Shown piece after piece: positions 47,024 to 54,790 of a DNA stretch of 64,000 bases. This stretch comes from Corynebacterium glaucum. GTDB taxonomy: Bacteria > Actinomycetota > Actinomycetes > Mycobacteriales > Mycobacteriaceae. The notes under the pieces are model-generated. The model was not told the DNA's origin, searched no databases, and saw only the letters and a program-made list of their open reading frames with translations. Every line of letters begins with the position of its first letter. Position 1 is the first letter of the stretch. A program made the translations under genes and the position numbers. Location of the stretch: contig NZ_CP047358.1 of the NCBI RefSeq assembly GCF_030408855.1, positions 1,054,001-1,118,000 of the forward strand, given 5' to 3'.

Positions 47024-48430
47024 CTACTTTGCCTGCGGCGGCTTAGTAGCCGGGAACTCGCCGGTCTTGTACATCTCGTCGTAGGCGTGCCAGTGGATCT
47101 CCTCGCCCGGGGTGTCAGGGGCGCCATCGTAGGCGTTCGATTCCGGGTCGAGGGCGGGAACGTCCTTGAGATCGAAATTGCTTGAATCGTCCGCGTGGAG
47201 GTCGGCCGCGACCTCCTCCTGCACCGACTGCCACAATTCCTGATCGGCAACGTTCGAATCGGACGCCAGTTCCTCCACCTCAGCGCGCTCCGCCTTCGTG
47301 AGATCGGCAGAATCTGGGTTGAGTTGCGTCTCCGCGAGCTCTGCGAGACGCTCGCGCCGCTCGGTCTCGTCCTTGATGTTCTGGCGGTCACGGAACCAAG
47401 CGGTGCCCATAACCACGGCCAGAATCAAGCCGAGGTATCCGAGCACGGGGTAGACCCAGCCAACCAGGTCTGCGAAGCCGATAAAGGAAAGCGCGAATCC
47501 GACCGCCACCACGGCGAAGTAGTAGGGGCGGAACTTCTCTGCCTTGTCGTGCGACAGTCGACGGCCTAGGGCGTAGAACATGCCGACAGCCGTGTTGTAG
47601 ATCATCAGATAAATCACGATGGAAACCGCAGTTCCCACTGCCGGGTGCATGGAATCGAACACCATCAGCAGCGGGAAGTCCGCGCCGCTGACGTGGTCCA
47701 TGTTGCAGAACAGGATGAACACCAAAATCATCAGCAGGACTGAGAACATGATGCCGCCGAGAAGGCCGCCCCGGCCCGCCTGGGTGGGGTTCATGTGGGA
47801 ACCGGCAAACACCAGCATCATGGAGGTGTCCATGATCAGAACCAGCGTCGCGTAGTTCACCGCGGTAACCAGCCAGTTGTCGAACGTCCCGGACGCGTTC
47901 TGGTTTGTCTGCGCGAGTTCGTTCAGCCCGTCGAAGCTGCTCGGCATCTGCGTCAAGGTGATCACAAACGCAGCGAGAACGCAGACGATCAGGAGGGGAG
48001 TGATCATGGAGATGACATTGGAGAGCTTGTCAATGTCTAGGAAACCGGACAACAGTAGCAGCACTGTCATGATCGCGGAGCCGACCCAGGTGGCCGTGCC
48101 GAACTGCTGCTCCAGATTCGAGCCAGCGCCGGCGACCATGACAAAACCGATGCAGAACAGCGTGAACATTGTTGCCACGTCCATGTAGCGGGCCACCCAT
48201 GGGCGGGACACGCTTCGAAAGACGGCACTGTGGTCATCGGCGAGGTAGTAGGACCCAAGCTGGTAGACCCAGCCGCTGAATACGGCGATGATCAGGCCAG
48301 CGACGGCGGCACCGATAACTCCCCAGTACCCAAAGGCGAGAAAGTATTGCAGGATTTCTTGGCCGGAGGCAAAGCCAGCGCCGACCGTAAGGCCAACGAG
48401 GGCGAGTGCCACCTTCAGTGTTTTGCTCAC
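47024..48430 (-). CDS. YkvI-family membrane transporter
   Basis: A 468-residue membrane protein with about ten helices within residues 5-345 (GLTVGAGFASGQEILQYF near the N-terminus is the family signature) and a cytoplasmic tail of about 120 charged residues. The fold is that of LeuT-type amino-acid transporters; substrate not assigned. GTG 48430 has AAGGAG about 10 bases upstream. Its divergent neighbours are not directly adjacent; the MarR gene lies upstream on the same strand and may control it. Confidence 0.82.
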   Translation of the reverse strand: MSKTLKVALALVGLTVGAGFASGQEILQYFLAFGYWGVIGAAVAGLIIAVFSGWVYQLGSYYLADDHSAVFRSVSRPWVARYMDVATMFTLFCIGFVMVAGAGSNLEQQFGTATWVGSAIMTVLLLLSGFLDIDKLSNVISMITPLLIVCVLAAFVITLTQMPSSFDGLNELAQTNQNASGTFDNWLVTAVNYATLVLIMDTSMMLVFAGSHMNPTQAGRGGLLGGIMFSVLLMILVFILFCNMDHVSGADFPLLMVFDSMHPAVGTAVSIVIYLMIYNTAVGMFYALGRRLSHDKAEKFRPYYFAVVAVGFALSFIGFADLVGWVYPVLGYLGLILAVVMGTAWFRDRQNIKDETERRERLAELAETQLNPDSADLTKAERAEVEELASDSNVADQELWQSVQEEVAADLHADDSSNFDLKDVPALDPESNAYDGAPDTPGEEIHWHAYDEMYKTGEFPATKPPQAK

Positions 48431-48504
48431 GCGAGTTGCGCTCCTTCCGAATGGTCATGACACAAACCGCTCGATGGTAACACCGCGTGAGCGTGAGCTC
48501 CGAA

Positions 48505-48972
48505 CTAACTTCGTGGCAACCCGTGGGTGTTCGCGAGAATCTTGCGCATAATCGCGTTCAGCTGAATCGCCTCATCAACGGTGACAGCCTCAAAGATGGA
48601 TTCCCGTAGCTGGTGAATCATCGTCGGAGTTGCTCTCACCATAAAGTCCGCTCCTTCCGGTGTCAGAGAAGCGATGGTGGAGCGGCGGTCCTCTGTGCTG
48701 CGGGTGCGCGTGGTTAAGCCCTTGTCTTCAAGCCGATCCATCACGTGGGAAAGGCGCGATGCCGACGTCCGCGTCGTCCGTGCCAGCTGAGACATGGTGA
48801 TCTGCTGGTCTTTAGCCTGGGCAATTGCCAACATCGCCAGGTAGTCAATCAGTGACATCTGCTCGGAGCGCTTAAGGTGCTCATCCAAACTCGCGGGCAC
48901 CCATGTCACAAACGCCCAGAGTGTGGCCCACAAGTCGGCATCATGCGGGTCGAGCCAGTGAAACCGGTCCAT
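48505..48972 (-). CDS. MarR-family transcriptional regulator
   Basis: A 155-residue winged-helix regulator. HTH and wing: ITMSQLARTTRTSASRLSHV near residue 59, MDRLEDKGLTTRTRSTEDRRS near 80. ATG 48972 is selected because a TACAGT -10 element lies 6 bp upstream. Divergent from a GNAT gene across 45 bp and upstream of the YkvI transporter gene, either of which could be its target. Confidence 0.88.
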   Translation of the reverse strand: MDRFHWLDPHDADLWATLWAFVTWVPASLDEHLKRSEQMSLIDYLAMLAIAQAKDQQITMSQLARTTRTSASRLSHVMDRLEDKGLTTRTRSTEDRRSTIASLTPEGADFMVRATPTMIHQLRESIFEAVTVDEAIQLNAIMRKILANTHGLPRS

Positions 48973-48978
48973 ATCCGA

Positions 48979-48984
48979 ACTGTA
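48979..48984 (-). promoter_or_regulatory. -10 hexamer TACAGT, leaderless start of the MarR gene
   Basis: TACAGT on the minus strand ends 6 bp before ATG 48972. Confidence 0.5.
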
Positions 48985-49003
48985 ACCCACTCTGCCCACG
49001 CAT

Positions 49004-49009
49004 TACGCT
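49004..49009 (+). promoter_or_regulatory. -10 hexamer TACGCT, leaderless start of the second GNAT gene
   Basis: TACGCT ends 8 bp before ATG 49018. The two divergent -10 elements of this 45-bp gap are only 19 bp apart. Confidence 0.5.
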
Positions 49010-49017
49010 TCTGGTCT

Positions 49018-49491
49018 ATGACTATAATTCGCCGCGCCCGCGATACCGACGTCCCCGAGATCTTCGCCATGATCAACGAGCTTGCGGAGTATGAGAAGCA
49101 GCCCCAGGACGTCACGTCCACCGAGCAGGACGTCCGCGAGCACCTTTTCGGCGACAACCCGAAGGTCTTCGCCCACATCGCAGAGGTCGACGGCGAGGTT
49201 CAAGGCATGGCGCTGTGGTTTCTGAACTATTCCACGTGGCAGGGTCGCCACGGCATTTGGCTCGAGGACCTCTACGTCCGCGAGGCAGCCCGCGGTCAGG
49301 GCCTTGGTTCGGCACTGCTCAAAGAGCTCGCCCGCACCGCGGTGGCCAACGACTACCGCCGCGTCGAGTGGTCCGTGCTGAAGTGGAACACGCCTTCGAT
49401 CGGTTTCTACACTGCTCTCGGCGCCAACGACATGGGGGATTGGTCCACGATGCGGCTCGACGGCGAAGCCCTCCAGGTTCTCGGTTCTTAG
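49018..49491 (+). CDS. GNAT acetyltransferase, diamine/spermidine acetyltransferase-like
   Basis: A 157-residue GNAT protein. IIRRARDTDVPEIFAMINELAEYEK matches diamine N-acetyltransferases, and the acetyl-CoA loop is DLYVREAARGQGLGSALL near residue 84. EWSVLKWNTPSIGFYTALGA near 117 is the C-terminal signature of the SSAT/SpeG-like group. A polyamine or thialysine substrate is plausible, not proven. Divergent from the MarR gene. Immediately downstream lies an extended copy of the GCTTATCGACG motif. Confidence 0.85.
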   Translation: MTIIRRARDTDVPEIFAMINELAEYEKQPQDVTSTEQDVREHLFGDNPKVFAHIAEVDGEVQGMALWFLNYSTWQGRHGIWLEDLYVREAARGQGLGSALLKELARTAVANDYRRVEWSVLKWNTPSIGFYTALGANDMGDWSTMRLDGEALQVLGS

Positions 49492-49500
49492 GAGTTTCTT

Positions 49501-49521
49501 GCTTATCGACGGCACCTTTGA
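49501..49521 (+). repeat. Extended copy of the GCTTATCGACG recurrent motif, intergenic
   Basis: GCTTATCGACGGCACCTTT then G-A, 9 bp after the GNAT stop codon and before the DoxX gene. Confidence 0.75.
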
Positions 49522-49574
49522 ACCTCTTCCCAGCCACGCCGACCGAGCTCCCTGACCTGCGCGGTTCCATCGCA

Positions 49575-49580
49575 TAGATT
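49575..49580 (+). promoter_or_regulatory. -10 hexamer TAGATT, leaderless start of the DoxX gene
   Basis: TAGATT ends 7 bp before ATG 49588. Confidence 0.55.
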
Positions 49581-49587
49581 CTGCATC

Positions 49588-50520
49588 ATGTCATCCCATA
49601 ACACCCGCGATGTGACCCCCGACGACTTCGGCCCTGACGATGTGCCCTCATACAGCTCCCGCCATTCAAGGGCAGAGGCGAATACCGAGGCGTTCCCGAG
49701 CGCGATGAGCCCGAATGAACCTACCGAGCAGTTCCTGCGGGCAGATCCCGCCCCGGACGAGCTGCTGGCGCAGACCGAGCACATCTCCGAGGCGTCTTAC
49801 GCCACCCCCGAGCCGACCGTGTCCTACAGTTCGGTCTCCCACGAGACCGCCGCGATTGACCGCGAGCCAGCGTACATCGCCCCGGCCGACCCGCTGTACG
49901 AAGAGACCACCGTGGTCTCCGCGCCGGTTGCTGCGGTTGAGCCGGTTGCGGAGGCCGAGTCGGCGACGCCAGTTGGACGCGGCACCATGGACTTCGGTCT
50001 TTTGTTGCTGCGTCTAGTCTTCGGCGGCTACCTCGTGCTGAGCTCGTTGATGACGTTCTTCCGCCTCGGCAACTCGGCCGGCATCGGGGGGCTCGAGTCC
50101 GAGTTCGCCAACTACCCGTTCGGCAACGGGCTCGCCATCGTTATCCCTACCTTGGAGCTCGCCGCGGGCGTGTTCCTTATCCTCGGCCTGATCACTCCGG
50201 TGGCTGCAGCGGTTGCGGTGGCGGTCACCGGGTTCACGGCTCTGCACACGATCACGGCTTCGGGGCTGGGGTGGAACCCGCTGTACTGGGATGCATCTAT
50301 CTGGCTCCCAATCGTGCTCTTCGCAGTCGCGTTGACGGTGCAGTTCACCGGGCCAGGGTTCTACGGGGTCGATGCTGGCCGCACGTGGGCGCGTCGCCCG
50401 CTCGCCTCATCCTGGATCTGGCTCCTTGTCGGCCTTGCCGCAGCCGTGGCGATGTGGTGGTTCGGCACCGAGCTGAACCCGTTCACCTCAGAGTCCCTAC
50501 CGACCCCAACCACCTCGTAA
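49588..50520 (+). CDS. DoxX-family membrane protein with long N-terminal extension
   Basis: A 310-residue protein. Residues 1-130 are an acidic, disordered-looking region rich in Glu, Pro and Thr; the DoxX domain with four helices follows (about 135-255: DFGLLLLRLVFGGYLVLSSL, LAAGVFLILGLITP, AVTGFTALHTI), and a fifth helix lies at 275-295. DoxX proteins take part in respiratory or thiol-redox membrane complexes; the role here is unknown. It converges on ilvD with 51 bp between. Confidence 0.8.
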   Translation: MSSHNTRDVTPDDFGPDDVPSYSSRHSRAEANTEAFPSAMSPNEPTEQFLRADPAPDELLAQTEHISEASYATPEPTVSYSSVSHETAAIDREPAYIAPADPLYEETTVVSAPVAAVEPVAEAESATPVGRGTMDFGLLLLRLVFGGYLVLSSLMTFFRLGNSAGIGGLESEFANYPFGNGLAIVIPTLELAAGVFLILGLITPVAAAVAVAVTGFTALHTITASGLGWNPLYWDASIWLPIVLFAVALTVQFTGPGFYGVDAGRTWARRPLASSWIWLLVGLAAAVAMWWFGTELNPFTSESLPTPTTS

Positions 50521-50571
50521 ATCCCCATTCCAACCCGCGACCCCCAGCCGGCCGGACCGAGCCTGCCAGAT

Positions 50572-52410
50572 CTAATCCACCTGGCGGACGGCGCCCTTGT
50601 CGGCGCTGGTCGCCATTTTGGCGTAGGCCTTCAGCGCTTTCGACACCTCGCGAGCGCGGTTCGGCGTCCAGGGGCGGTCCGACGCCTCCATCTCCGCGCG
50701 GCGCTTCGCCAGCACCTCATCATCGACATCGAGCGTCAGTTCGCGATTCGCAACAGAGATGGTGATGGTGTCTCCGTCTTCGACCAGCCCGATCAGACCG
50801 CCGTGCGCTGCTTCGGGGGAGATGTGGCCGATCGAGAGGCCGGAGGTGCCGCCCGAGAAGCGGCCGTCGGTAATCAGCGCGCATTTCTTGCCCAGGCCAG
50901 CGCCTTTGAGGAACGAGGTGGGGTGCAGCATTTCCTGCATGCCCGGTCCGCCGGCAGGGCCCTCGTAGCGGATCACAATGACCTCACCTTCGAGCACCTC
51001 GCGGGCAAGAATCATCGATACCGCCTGTTCCTGCGAGTCGACGACCCGTGCGGGGCCGGAGAACTCCCAGAGGCCTTCCTCCACACCGGCGGTCTTCAAA
51101 ATCGCCCCGTCCGGTGCCAGGTTGCCGCGCAACACGACGAGGCCGCCGTCAGATGTGATCGGGTGCTCGACATCGTGGATAACGCCGTTGGCCGCATCCG
51201 TGTCCAACGACTCCCAGCGGGCAGACTGGGAGAACGCCTCGGTGGTGCGCTGACCGCCAGGCGCGGCGTGGTAGAGCTCCACGGCTTCGTCGATCGTGGA
51301 CCCGCCGCGGATATCCCAGTCAGACAGCCACGAGTCCAGTGAGTCGTATGCGACCGTGTGCACATCGTCGTGAAGCAATCCGCCCCGGTGCAGCTCGCCG
51401 AGGATGGCTGGGATGCCGCCAGCACGGTGCACGTCCTCAACGTGTGCTTCGCCATTCGGTGCCACCTTGGACAGGCAGGGGATTTGGTGGGAAAGATCGT
51501 CGATGTCGCTGAGATCGAAGTCCACCTCGCCCTCTTGGGCAGCGGCGAGGATGTGCAAGATGGTGTTTGTGGAACCACCCATAGCCATATCCAGGGCCAT
51601 CGCGTTGCGGAACGCGTGCTCGGTGGCAATCGCGCGCGGAAGCACCGACTCATCGCCATCGCCGTAGTAGCGCTTGCACAGCTCCACGATCCGGGAGCCG
51701 GCCGACTCGAAGAGCGCGCGGCGCGCCGTGTGCGTGGCCAAGGTCGTGCCGTTGCCCGGCAGCGACAGCCCGAGTGCCTCGGTGAGGCAGTTCATGGAGT
51801 TGGCGGTGAACATGCCGGAGCAGGACCCACAGGTGGGGCAGGCGCTGTTGGCAATCTGGTCGAGTTCCGTGTCGGATACCGCGTCGTTCGCAGAAAGCGC
51901 GATTGCGTCGATCAGGTCGGACTTCGGCTTGGTTACGCCACCCGCAGAGATCGCCTTGCCAGCCTCCATCGGACCGCCGGAAACAAACACGGCCGGAATG
52001 TTTAAGCGCATCGCCGCGTTGAGCATGCCCGGGGTGATCTTGTCGCAGTTGGAGATGCACACCATGGCGTCAACGGTGTGCGCGTTGCACATGTACTCCA
52101 CCGAGTCGGCGATGATCTCGCGGCTGGGCAGCGAGTACAGCATGCCGGCATGCCCCATGGCGATGCCGTCGTCCACCGCAATAGTGTTGAACTCCTTCGG
52201 CACGCCACCTGCTGCACGCACTGCCTCGGCCACGACGTCGCCGACGTTCTTCAGGTGCACGTGCCCGGGAACGAACTGGGTGTAGGAGTTGACGATCGCC
52301 ACGATCGGCTTGCCAAACTCCGACTCTTCGGTGCCGGTAGCGCGCCACAGTGCGCGGGCTCCGGCCGCCTGGCGGCCGACAGTGGTGACGCGTGAACGAA
52401 GCGGGATCAC
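50572..52410 (-). CDS. ilvD: Dihydroxy-acid dehydratase IlvD
   Basis: Dehydrates dihydroxy-isovalerate and dihydroxy-methylvalerate in valine, leucine and isoleucine synthesis. The 612-residue protein has the Fe-S ligands in [11 protein letters not shown] and [17 protein letters not shown], and the C-terminal [15 protein letters not shown] block. GTG 52410 overlaps the upstream stop (GTGA), so it is coupled to the PH-domain gene. It is transcribed away from ilvBNC 2.4 kb off, as in C. glutamicum. Confidence 0.97.
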   Translation of the reverse strand: MIPLRSRVTTVGRQAAGARALWRATGTEESEFGKPIVAIVNSYTQFVPGHVHLKNVGDVVAEAVRAAGGVPKEFNTIAVDDGIAMGHAGMLYSLPSREIIADSVEYMCNAHTVDAMVCISNCDKITPGMLNAAMRLNIPAVFVSGGPMEAGKAISAGGVTKPKSDLIDAIALSANDAVSDTELDQIANSACPTCGSCSGMFTANSMNCLTEALGLSLPGNGTTLATHTARRALFESAGSRIVELCKRYYGDGDESVLPRAIATEHAFRNAMALDMAMGGSTNTILHILAAAQEGEVDFDLSDIDDLSHQIPCLSKVAPNGEAHVEDVHRAGGIPAILGELHRGGLLHDDVHTVAYDSLDSWLSDWDIRGGSTIDEAVELYHAAPGGQRTTEAFSQSARWESLDTDAANGVIHDVEHPITSDGGLVVLRGNLAPDGAILKTAGVEEGLWEFSGPARVVDSQEQAVSMILAREVLEGEVIVIRYEGPAGGPGMQEMLHPTSFLKGAGLGKKCALITDGRFSGGTSGLSIGHISPEAAHGGLIGLVEDGDTITISVANRELTLDVDDEVLAKRRAEMEASDRPWTPNRAREVSKALKAYAKMATSADKGAVRQVD

Positions 52411-52955
52411 AGGGGTTTCTCCTCAGTATTAGTTGGTTGAGCTGGCCGTGGCCCCGGAATGTCCGGGTGCTCTTTGAGGTACTCATCGTATTCCTCGCGG
52501 GTGAGCAGCACGCCGTAGCCGTCCTGATCAATAATCTCGTATTTGCCGTCGGCGGCTTCCTCGGCCTCGGTAATCACGTCGGTAATCCGCCCGCGTGACG
52601 CCTCGGCCAGGTCCGGCAGCGAATTGAAGGTCACACCGGGCATCGGATACTCCTGCCCAGCATTTGTTGTCGCGAGCGCCCGTGACCGCTTGAAGCCGAC
52701 ACCGGCCAGCTCATCCCAGCTCACGCGCTGGTTCTTGCGAAACAGGTAGTTCAGCGCGATCCCATCGTCGCCGACAGTGGTGGACACCCGAAAGATCCAT
52801 ACCAGCGCAAGAATCGGGAAAATCAGCACCCACGCGAGGTACTTCGGGGCCCAGCCGATACCGATCAGCGCGATGCCCATCATCATCACAATCGCGATCA
52901 CGTGCTCTCGCGAAGGGCGGAACACCTTCGGCTCGTTCGGCTCGGCACCAGTCAT
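52407..52955 (-). CDS. Membrane protein with PH-like domain upstream of ilvD
   Basis: A 182-residue protein with two N-terminal helices (about 18-55) and a soluble PH-like domain ([29 protein letters not shown]), then a charged tail ([17 protein letters not shown]). It resembles the 16560 gene in layout and belongs to the corynebacterial family found at this place between ilvD and mscCG; function unknown. ATG 52955 is preferred to ATG 52964: TAGCAT then lies 7 bp upstream, whereas the earlier ATG overlaps the hexamer itself. Confidence 0.75.
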   Translation of the reverse strand: MTGAEPNEPKVFRPSREHVIAIVMMMGIALIGIGWAPKYLAWVLIFPILALVWIFRVSTTVGDDGIALNYLFRKNQRVSWDELAGVGFKRSRALATTNAGQEYPMPGVTFNSLPDLAEASRGRITDVITEAEEAADGKYEIIDQDGYGVLLTREEYDEYLKEHPDIPGPRPAQPTNTEEKPL

Positions 52956-52962
52956 GCGTGCC

Positions 52963-52968
52963 ATGCTA
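52963..52968 (-). promoter_or_regulatory. -10 hexamer TAGCAT, leaderless start of PH gene and ilvD
   Basis: TAGCAT on the minus strand ends 7 bp before ATG 52955 and probably serves ilvD as well. Confidence 0.5.
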
Positions 52969-52984
52969 GTCACCGGAGCTTTTC

Positions 52985-53005
52985 GCTTATCGACGGCCCC
53001 TTTAA
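52985..53005 (+). repeat. Extended copy of the GCTTATCGACG recurrent motif, intergenic
   Basis: GCTTATCGACGGCCCCTTT then A-A lies between the PH gene promoter and the mscCG stop codon, just touching the latter. Confidence 0.75.
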
Positions 53006-54525
53006 CCCGCCACGGCCCCTTCCTCCACATCCGTGGGTGCCGCGGTCGGGGACGCGGGTGCCGATTCCTCAGCTGTGGCAGACAACTCTGTGGGCGAAGC
53101 GTCCGCCGACTGCTCGGTAGGCGCGGGGGCCGGGGCAGGTTCTGCGGACTGCTGCGTCGGGGCCGCGGTGGTGCCCGCGGAGTCAGAAACACCAGGCGAG
53201 CCGGTGGAGTCAGAAACTTCAGGCGAGCCGGTGGTGGCGGTGGGAACAGTTTCCTGCGTGTTTTCATCCGCCGCTGGGGGTTGGGGTGATGACGCGGTCG
53301 TGCGCGGCGGAGGTGCGAGTACGCCACCGACATCTCCGTCGGGATTGAGCGTCAACCCGCGAATGATCAGCGCGGCGATGAATGCCACAATCAGCCACAG
53401 TGTGCTGGCCCGCATCAGGTTGTTTAGCACGGTCTTCGGGGCGTCGTCTTCTGCCGCAATATCTGCGGCAAGATCCCCAGTGCCCGCGGGTGCGGCATCT
53501 TCAGCGGCTGGGTCGACCGCCGCGCTTTCTGGGGCGGGGTCGAACGGACTCACTGGTGCCATGTGCTCGGTCGGGGGATAGGCCTCCGGATCAAGCTTGT
53601 CACGTTCGTCGAACTCAGCGGGGGAGCGTTGCTGGTCCTGGTGGGGCGCGTGCAACGAGGCGTCGTGAAGCGAAAAAAGCTCCGGAGTCTTGCCGTACTC
53701 GTCCCAGAACTCGTCGAGCACCTCAATACGGATAGCGCGTTCAATCATCCACTGGGTCAACGGCTCGGCGCGAACCATGAACCGCATATCCACGGTCCAC
53801 GGTTGGCCCGCTGCGGTGGGTGCGCCGACATCGACAGCGGGGTGGATCATCAGCTCGCCTCGGAGCTTGTCATGGATATCCGGTCGCGCAAGAGCGCGAC
53901 GAGCCGCCCGTTCGGAACGAGAAATCGCGTGCTCGGCCGAATTCGATCCCTCTAGCGGCACCGGTATGACAACCACCGCGTTGACCCAGTAGTTCGACTG
54001 GTTGATGTAAATCCGCGCCGCGGAGTTCGGAATGGTCACCGTAGCCTGATTCAGGGTGCGGATCGTGGTGGCGCGCATGGTGATTTGAATGACGTCACCG
54101 GCGACATTCACGCCGTTGCCTTCGAAGGAAACGTTGTCGCCCACGCCGTACTGCTTTTCAGTGAGGATGAAGAACCCGGCGAGAAAGTCCGCGATGATGT
54201 TTTGGGCGCCAAAACCAATCGCGGCCGAGACAACGGTGGCGGGGATCGCCGCGCCAGCGAGTGAGAAGCCGAGTTGTTGAAGAAGGAAGACGAGAATGAG
54301 GAAGAAAGCGATGACCTGGACGGTGTAGACGACCACGCCGGCAACTGCGAGTTGGCTCTTCTCCTCGTCCTGGGTGCGCGATTCCTGCACCTTGCGGGCG
54401 AAGGTGCGTTTGGCAAAGCGGCCAGCGCGGGGGACAAGCAGGGCCAGAATGAGCAAGAGGACGATGTTGATGCCGGTGGAGGCGAACCAGCGCCACAGTT
54501 CCTGGAAAATGAACGCAAAGGGCAT
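53002..54525 (-). CDS. mscCG: Mechanosensitive channel MscCG-like, with C-terminal extension
   Basis: A 507-residue MscS-superfamily channel. Three N-terminal helices (about 15-110), pore helix VSAAIGFGAQNIIADFLAGFF near residue 98, and the beta domain follow. A linker leads to a fourth helix (about 372-393, STLWLIVAFIAALIIRGL) and a Pro/Thr/Ser-rich outer tail. This extension defines corynebacterial MscCG, which exports glutamate on osmotic downshift or envelope stress. Position between ilvD and ilvB fits C. glutamicum. ATG 54525 with TAGCTT 8 bp upstream; a 13-bp direct repeat covers that region. Confidence 0.88.
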   Translation of the reverse strand: MPFAFIFQELWRWFASTGINIVLLLILALLVPRAGRFAKRTFARKVQESRTQDEEKSQLAVAGVVVYTVQVIAFFLILVFLLQQLGFSLAGAAIPATVVSAAIGFGAQNIIADFLAGFFILTEKQYGVGDNVSFEGNGVNVAGDVIQITMRATTIRTLNQATVTIPNSAARIYINQSNYWVNAVVVIPVPLEGSNSAEHAISRSERAARRALARPDIHDKLRGELMIHPAVDVGAPTAAGQPWTVDMRFMVRAEPLTQWMIERAIRIEVLDEFWDEYGKTPELFSLHDASLHAPHQDQQRSPAEFDERDKLDPEAYPPTEHMAPVSPFDPAPESAAVDPAAEDAAPAGTGDLAADIAAEDDAPKTVLNNLMRASTLWLIVAFIAALIIRGLTLNPDGDVGGVLAPPPRTTASSPQPPAADENTQETVPTATTGSPEVSDSTGSPGVSDSAGTTAAPTQQSAEPAPAPAPTEQSADASPTELSATAEESAPASPTAAPTDVEEGAVAG

Positions 54526-54550
54526 AGTGCATAAAGCTAGTGCATAAAAC
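54525..54550. repeat. Two 13-bp direct repeats over the mscCG start and -10 element
   Basis: TAGTGCATAAAGC (54525-54537) and TAGTGCATAAAAC (54538-54550) follow head to tail. The first covers the mscCG start codon and most of its -10 element TAGCTT (54534-54539 on the minus strand). Could be a regulator site or a chance duplication. Confidence 0.65.
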
Positions 54551-54586
54551 TCAATCCCCGTTTCCCCGCGGTGGCCGGGGACTGTG

Positions 54587-54592
54587 TATGAT
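54587..54592 (+). promoter_or_regulatory. Extended -10 element TATGAT of the ilvBNC promoter
   Basis: TGTG-TATGAT lies 7 bp before the leader-peptide ATG at 54600, so the leader mRNA should begin at or beside its own start codon. No good -35 element. Confidence 0.65.
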
Positions 54593-54599
54593 CCAACAC

Positions 54600-54653
54600 A
54601 TGATCACGACGCGACTAGCTGTAGTAGTAATTCCGGTGCGGCGCTTGCCGTAG
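54600..54653 (+). CDS. ilvBNC leader peptide (attenuator), 17 residues
   Basis: Reads MITTRLAVVVIPVRRLP then stop, with two Ile, four Val and two Leu codons including three Val codons in a row. It closely resembles in composition the attenuator peptide known before ilvBNC in C. glutamicum. When charged Val, Ile or Leu tRNA is scarce, ribosome stalling here should stop the terminator at 54688 from forming. It is not preceded by a ribosome site and appears to be translated from a leaderless transcript. Confidence 0.82.
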   Translation: MITTRLAVVVIPVRRLP

Positions 54654-54678
54654 CGGACAGCACTTCTGTCTAGCCGCT
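54652..54678 (+). promoter_or_regulatory. Pause hairpin of the ilvBNC attenuator
   Basis: AGCGG-ACAG (54652-54660) can pair with CTGT (54666-54669) and CCGCT (54674-54678), with a four-base bulge. It overlaps the leader stop codon, the usual place for the 1:2 pause structure. Confidence 0.5.
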
Positions 54679-54687
54679 CAAACAAGC

Positions 54688-54729
54688 GCCCTCGAGAGCT
54701 CACAGCTCGCTCGGGGGCTTTTGTTTTTG
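54688..54729 (+). terminator. Attenuator terminator before ilvB
   Basis: A stem of about 13 bp (5' arm 54688-54700, loop CAC, 3' arm 54704-54718 with a two-base bulge) is followed by TTTTGTTTTTG. It lies 35 bp after the leader-peptide stop and 62 bp before ilvB. Confidence 0.85.
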
Positions 54730-54790
54730 TGGTCGTCACCTTCTCAATACCTTTCCTCGTCTGACCTCTTGAAATAAGGAGCATTGCATC

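Noticed and set aside
47021-47056. CGGCTACT/AGTAGCCG inverted repeat between gatB and the YkvI gene as terminator
   Set aside because: It lies largely within the end of the YkvI coding region, the loop is 16 bases, and no T-run follows.
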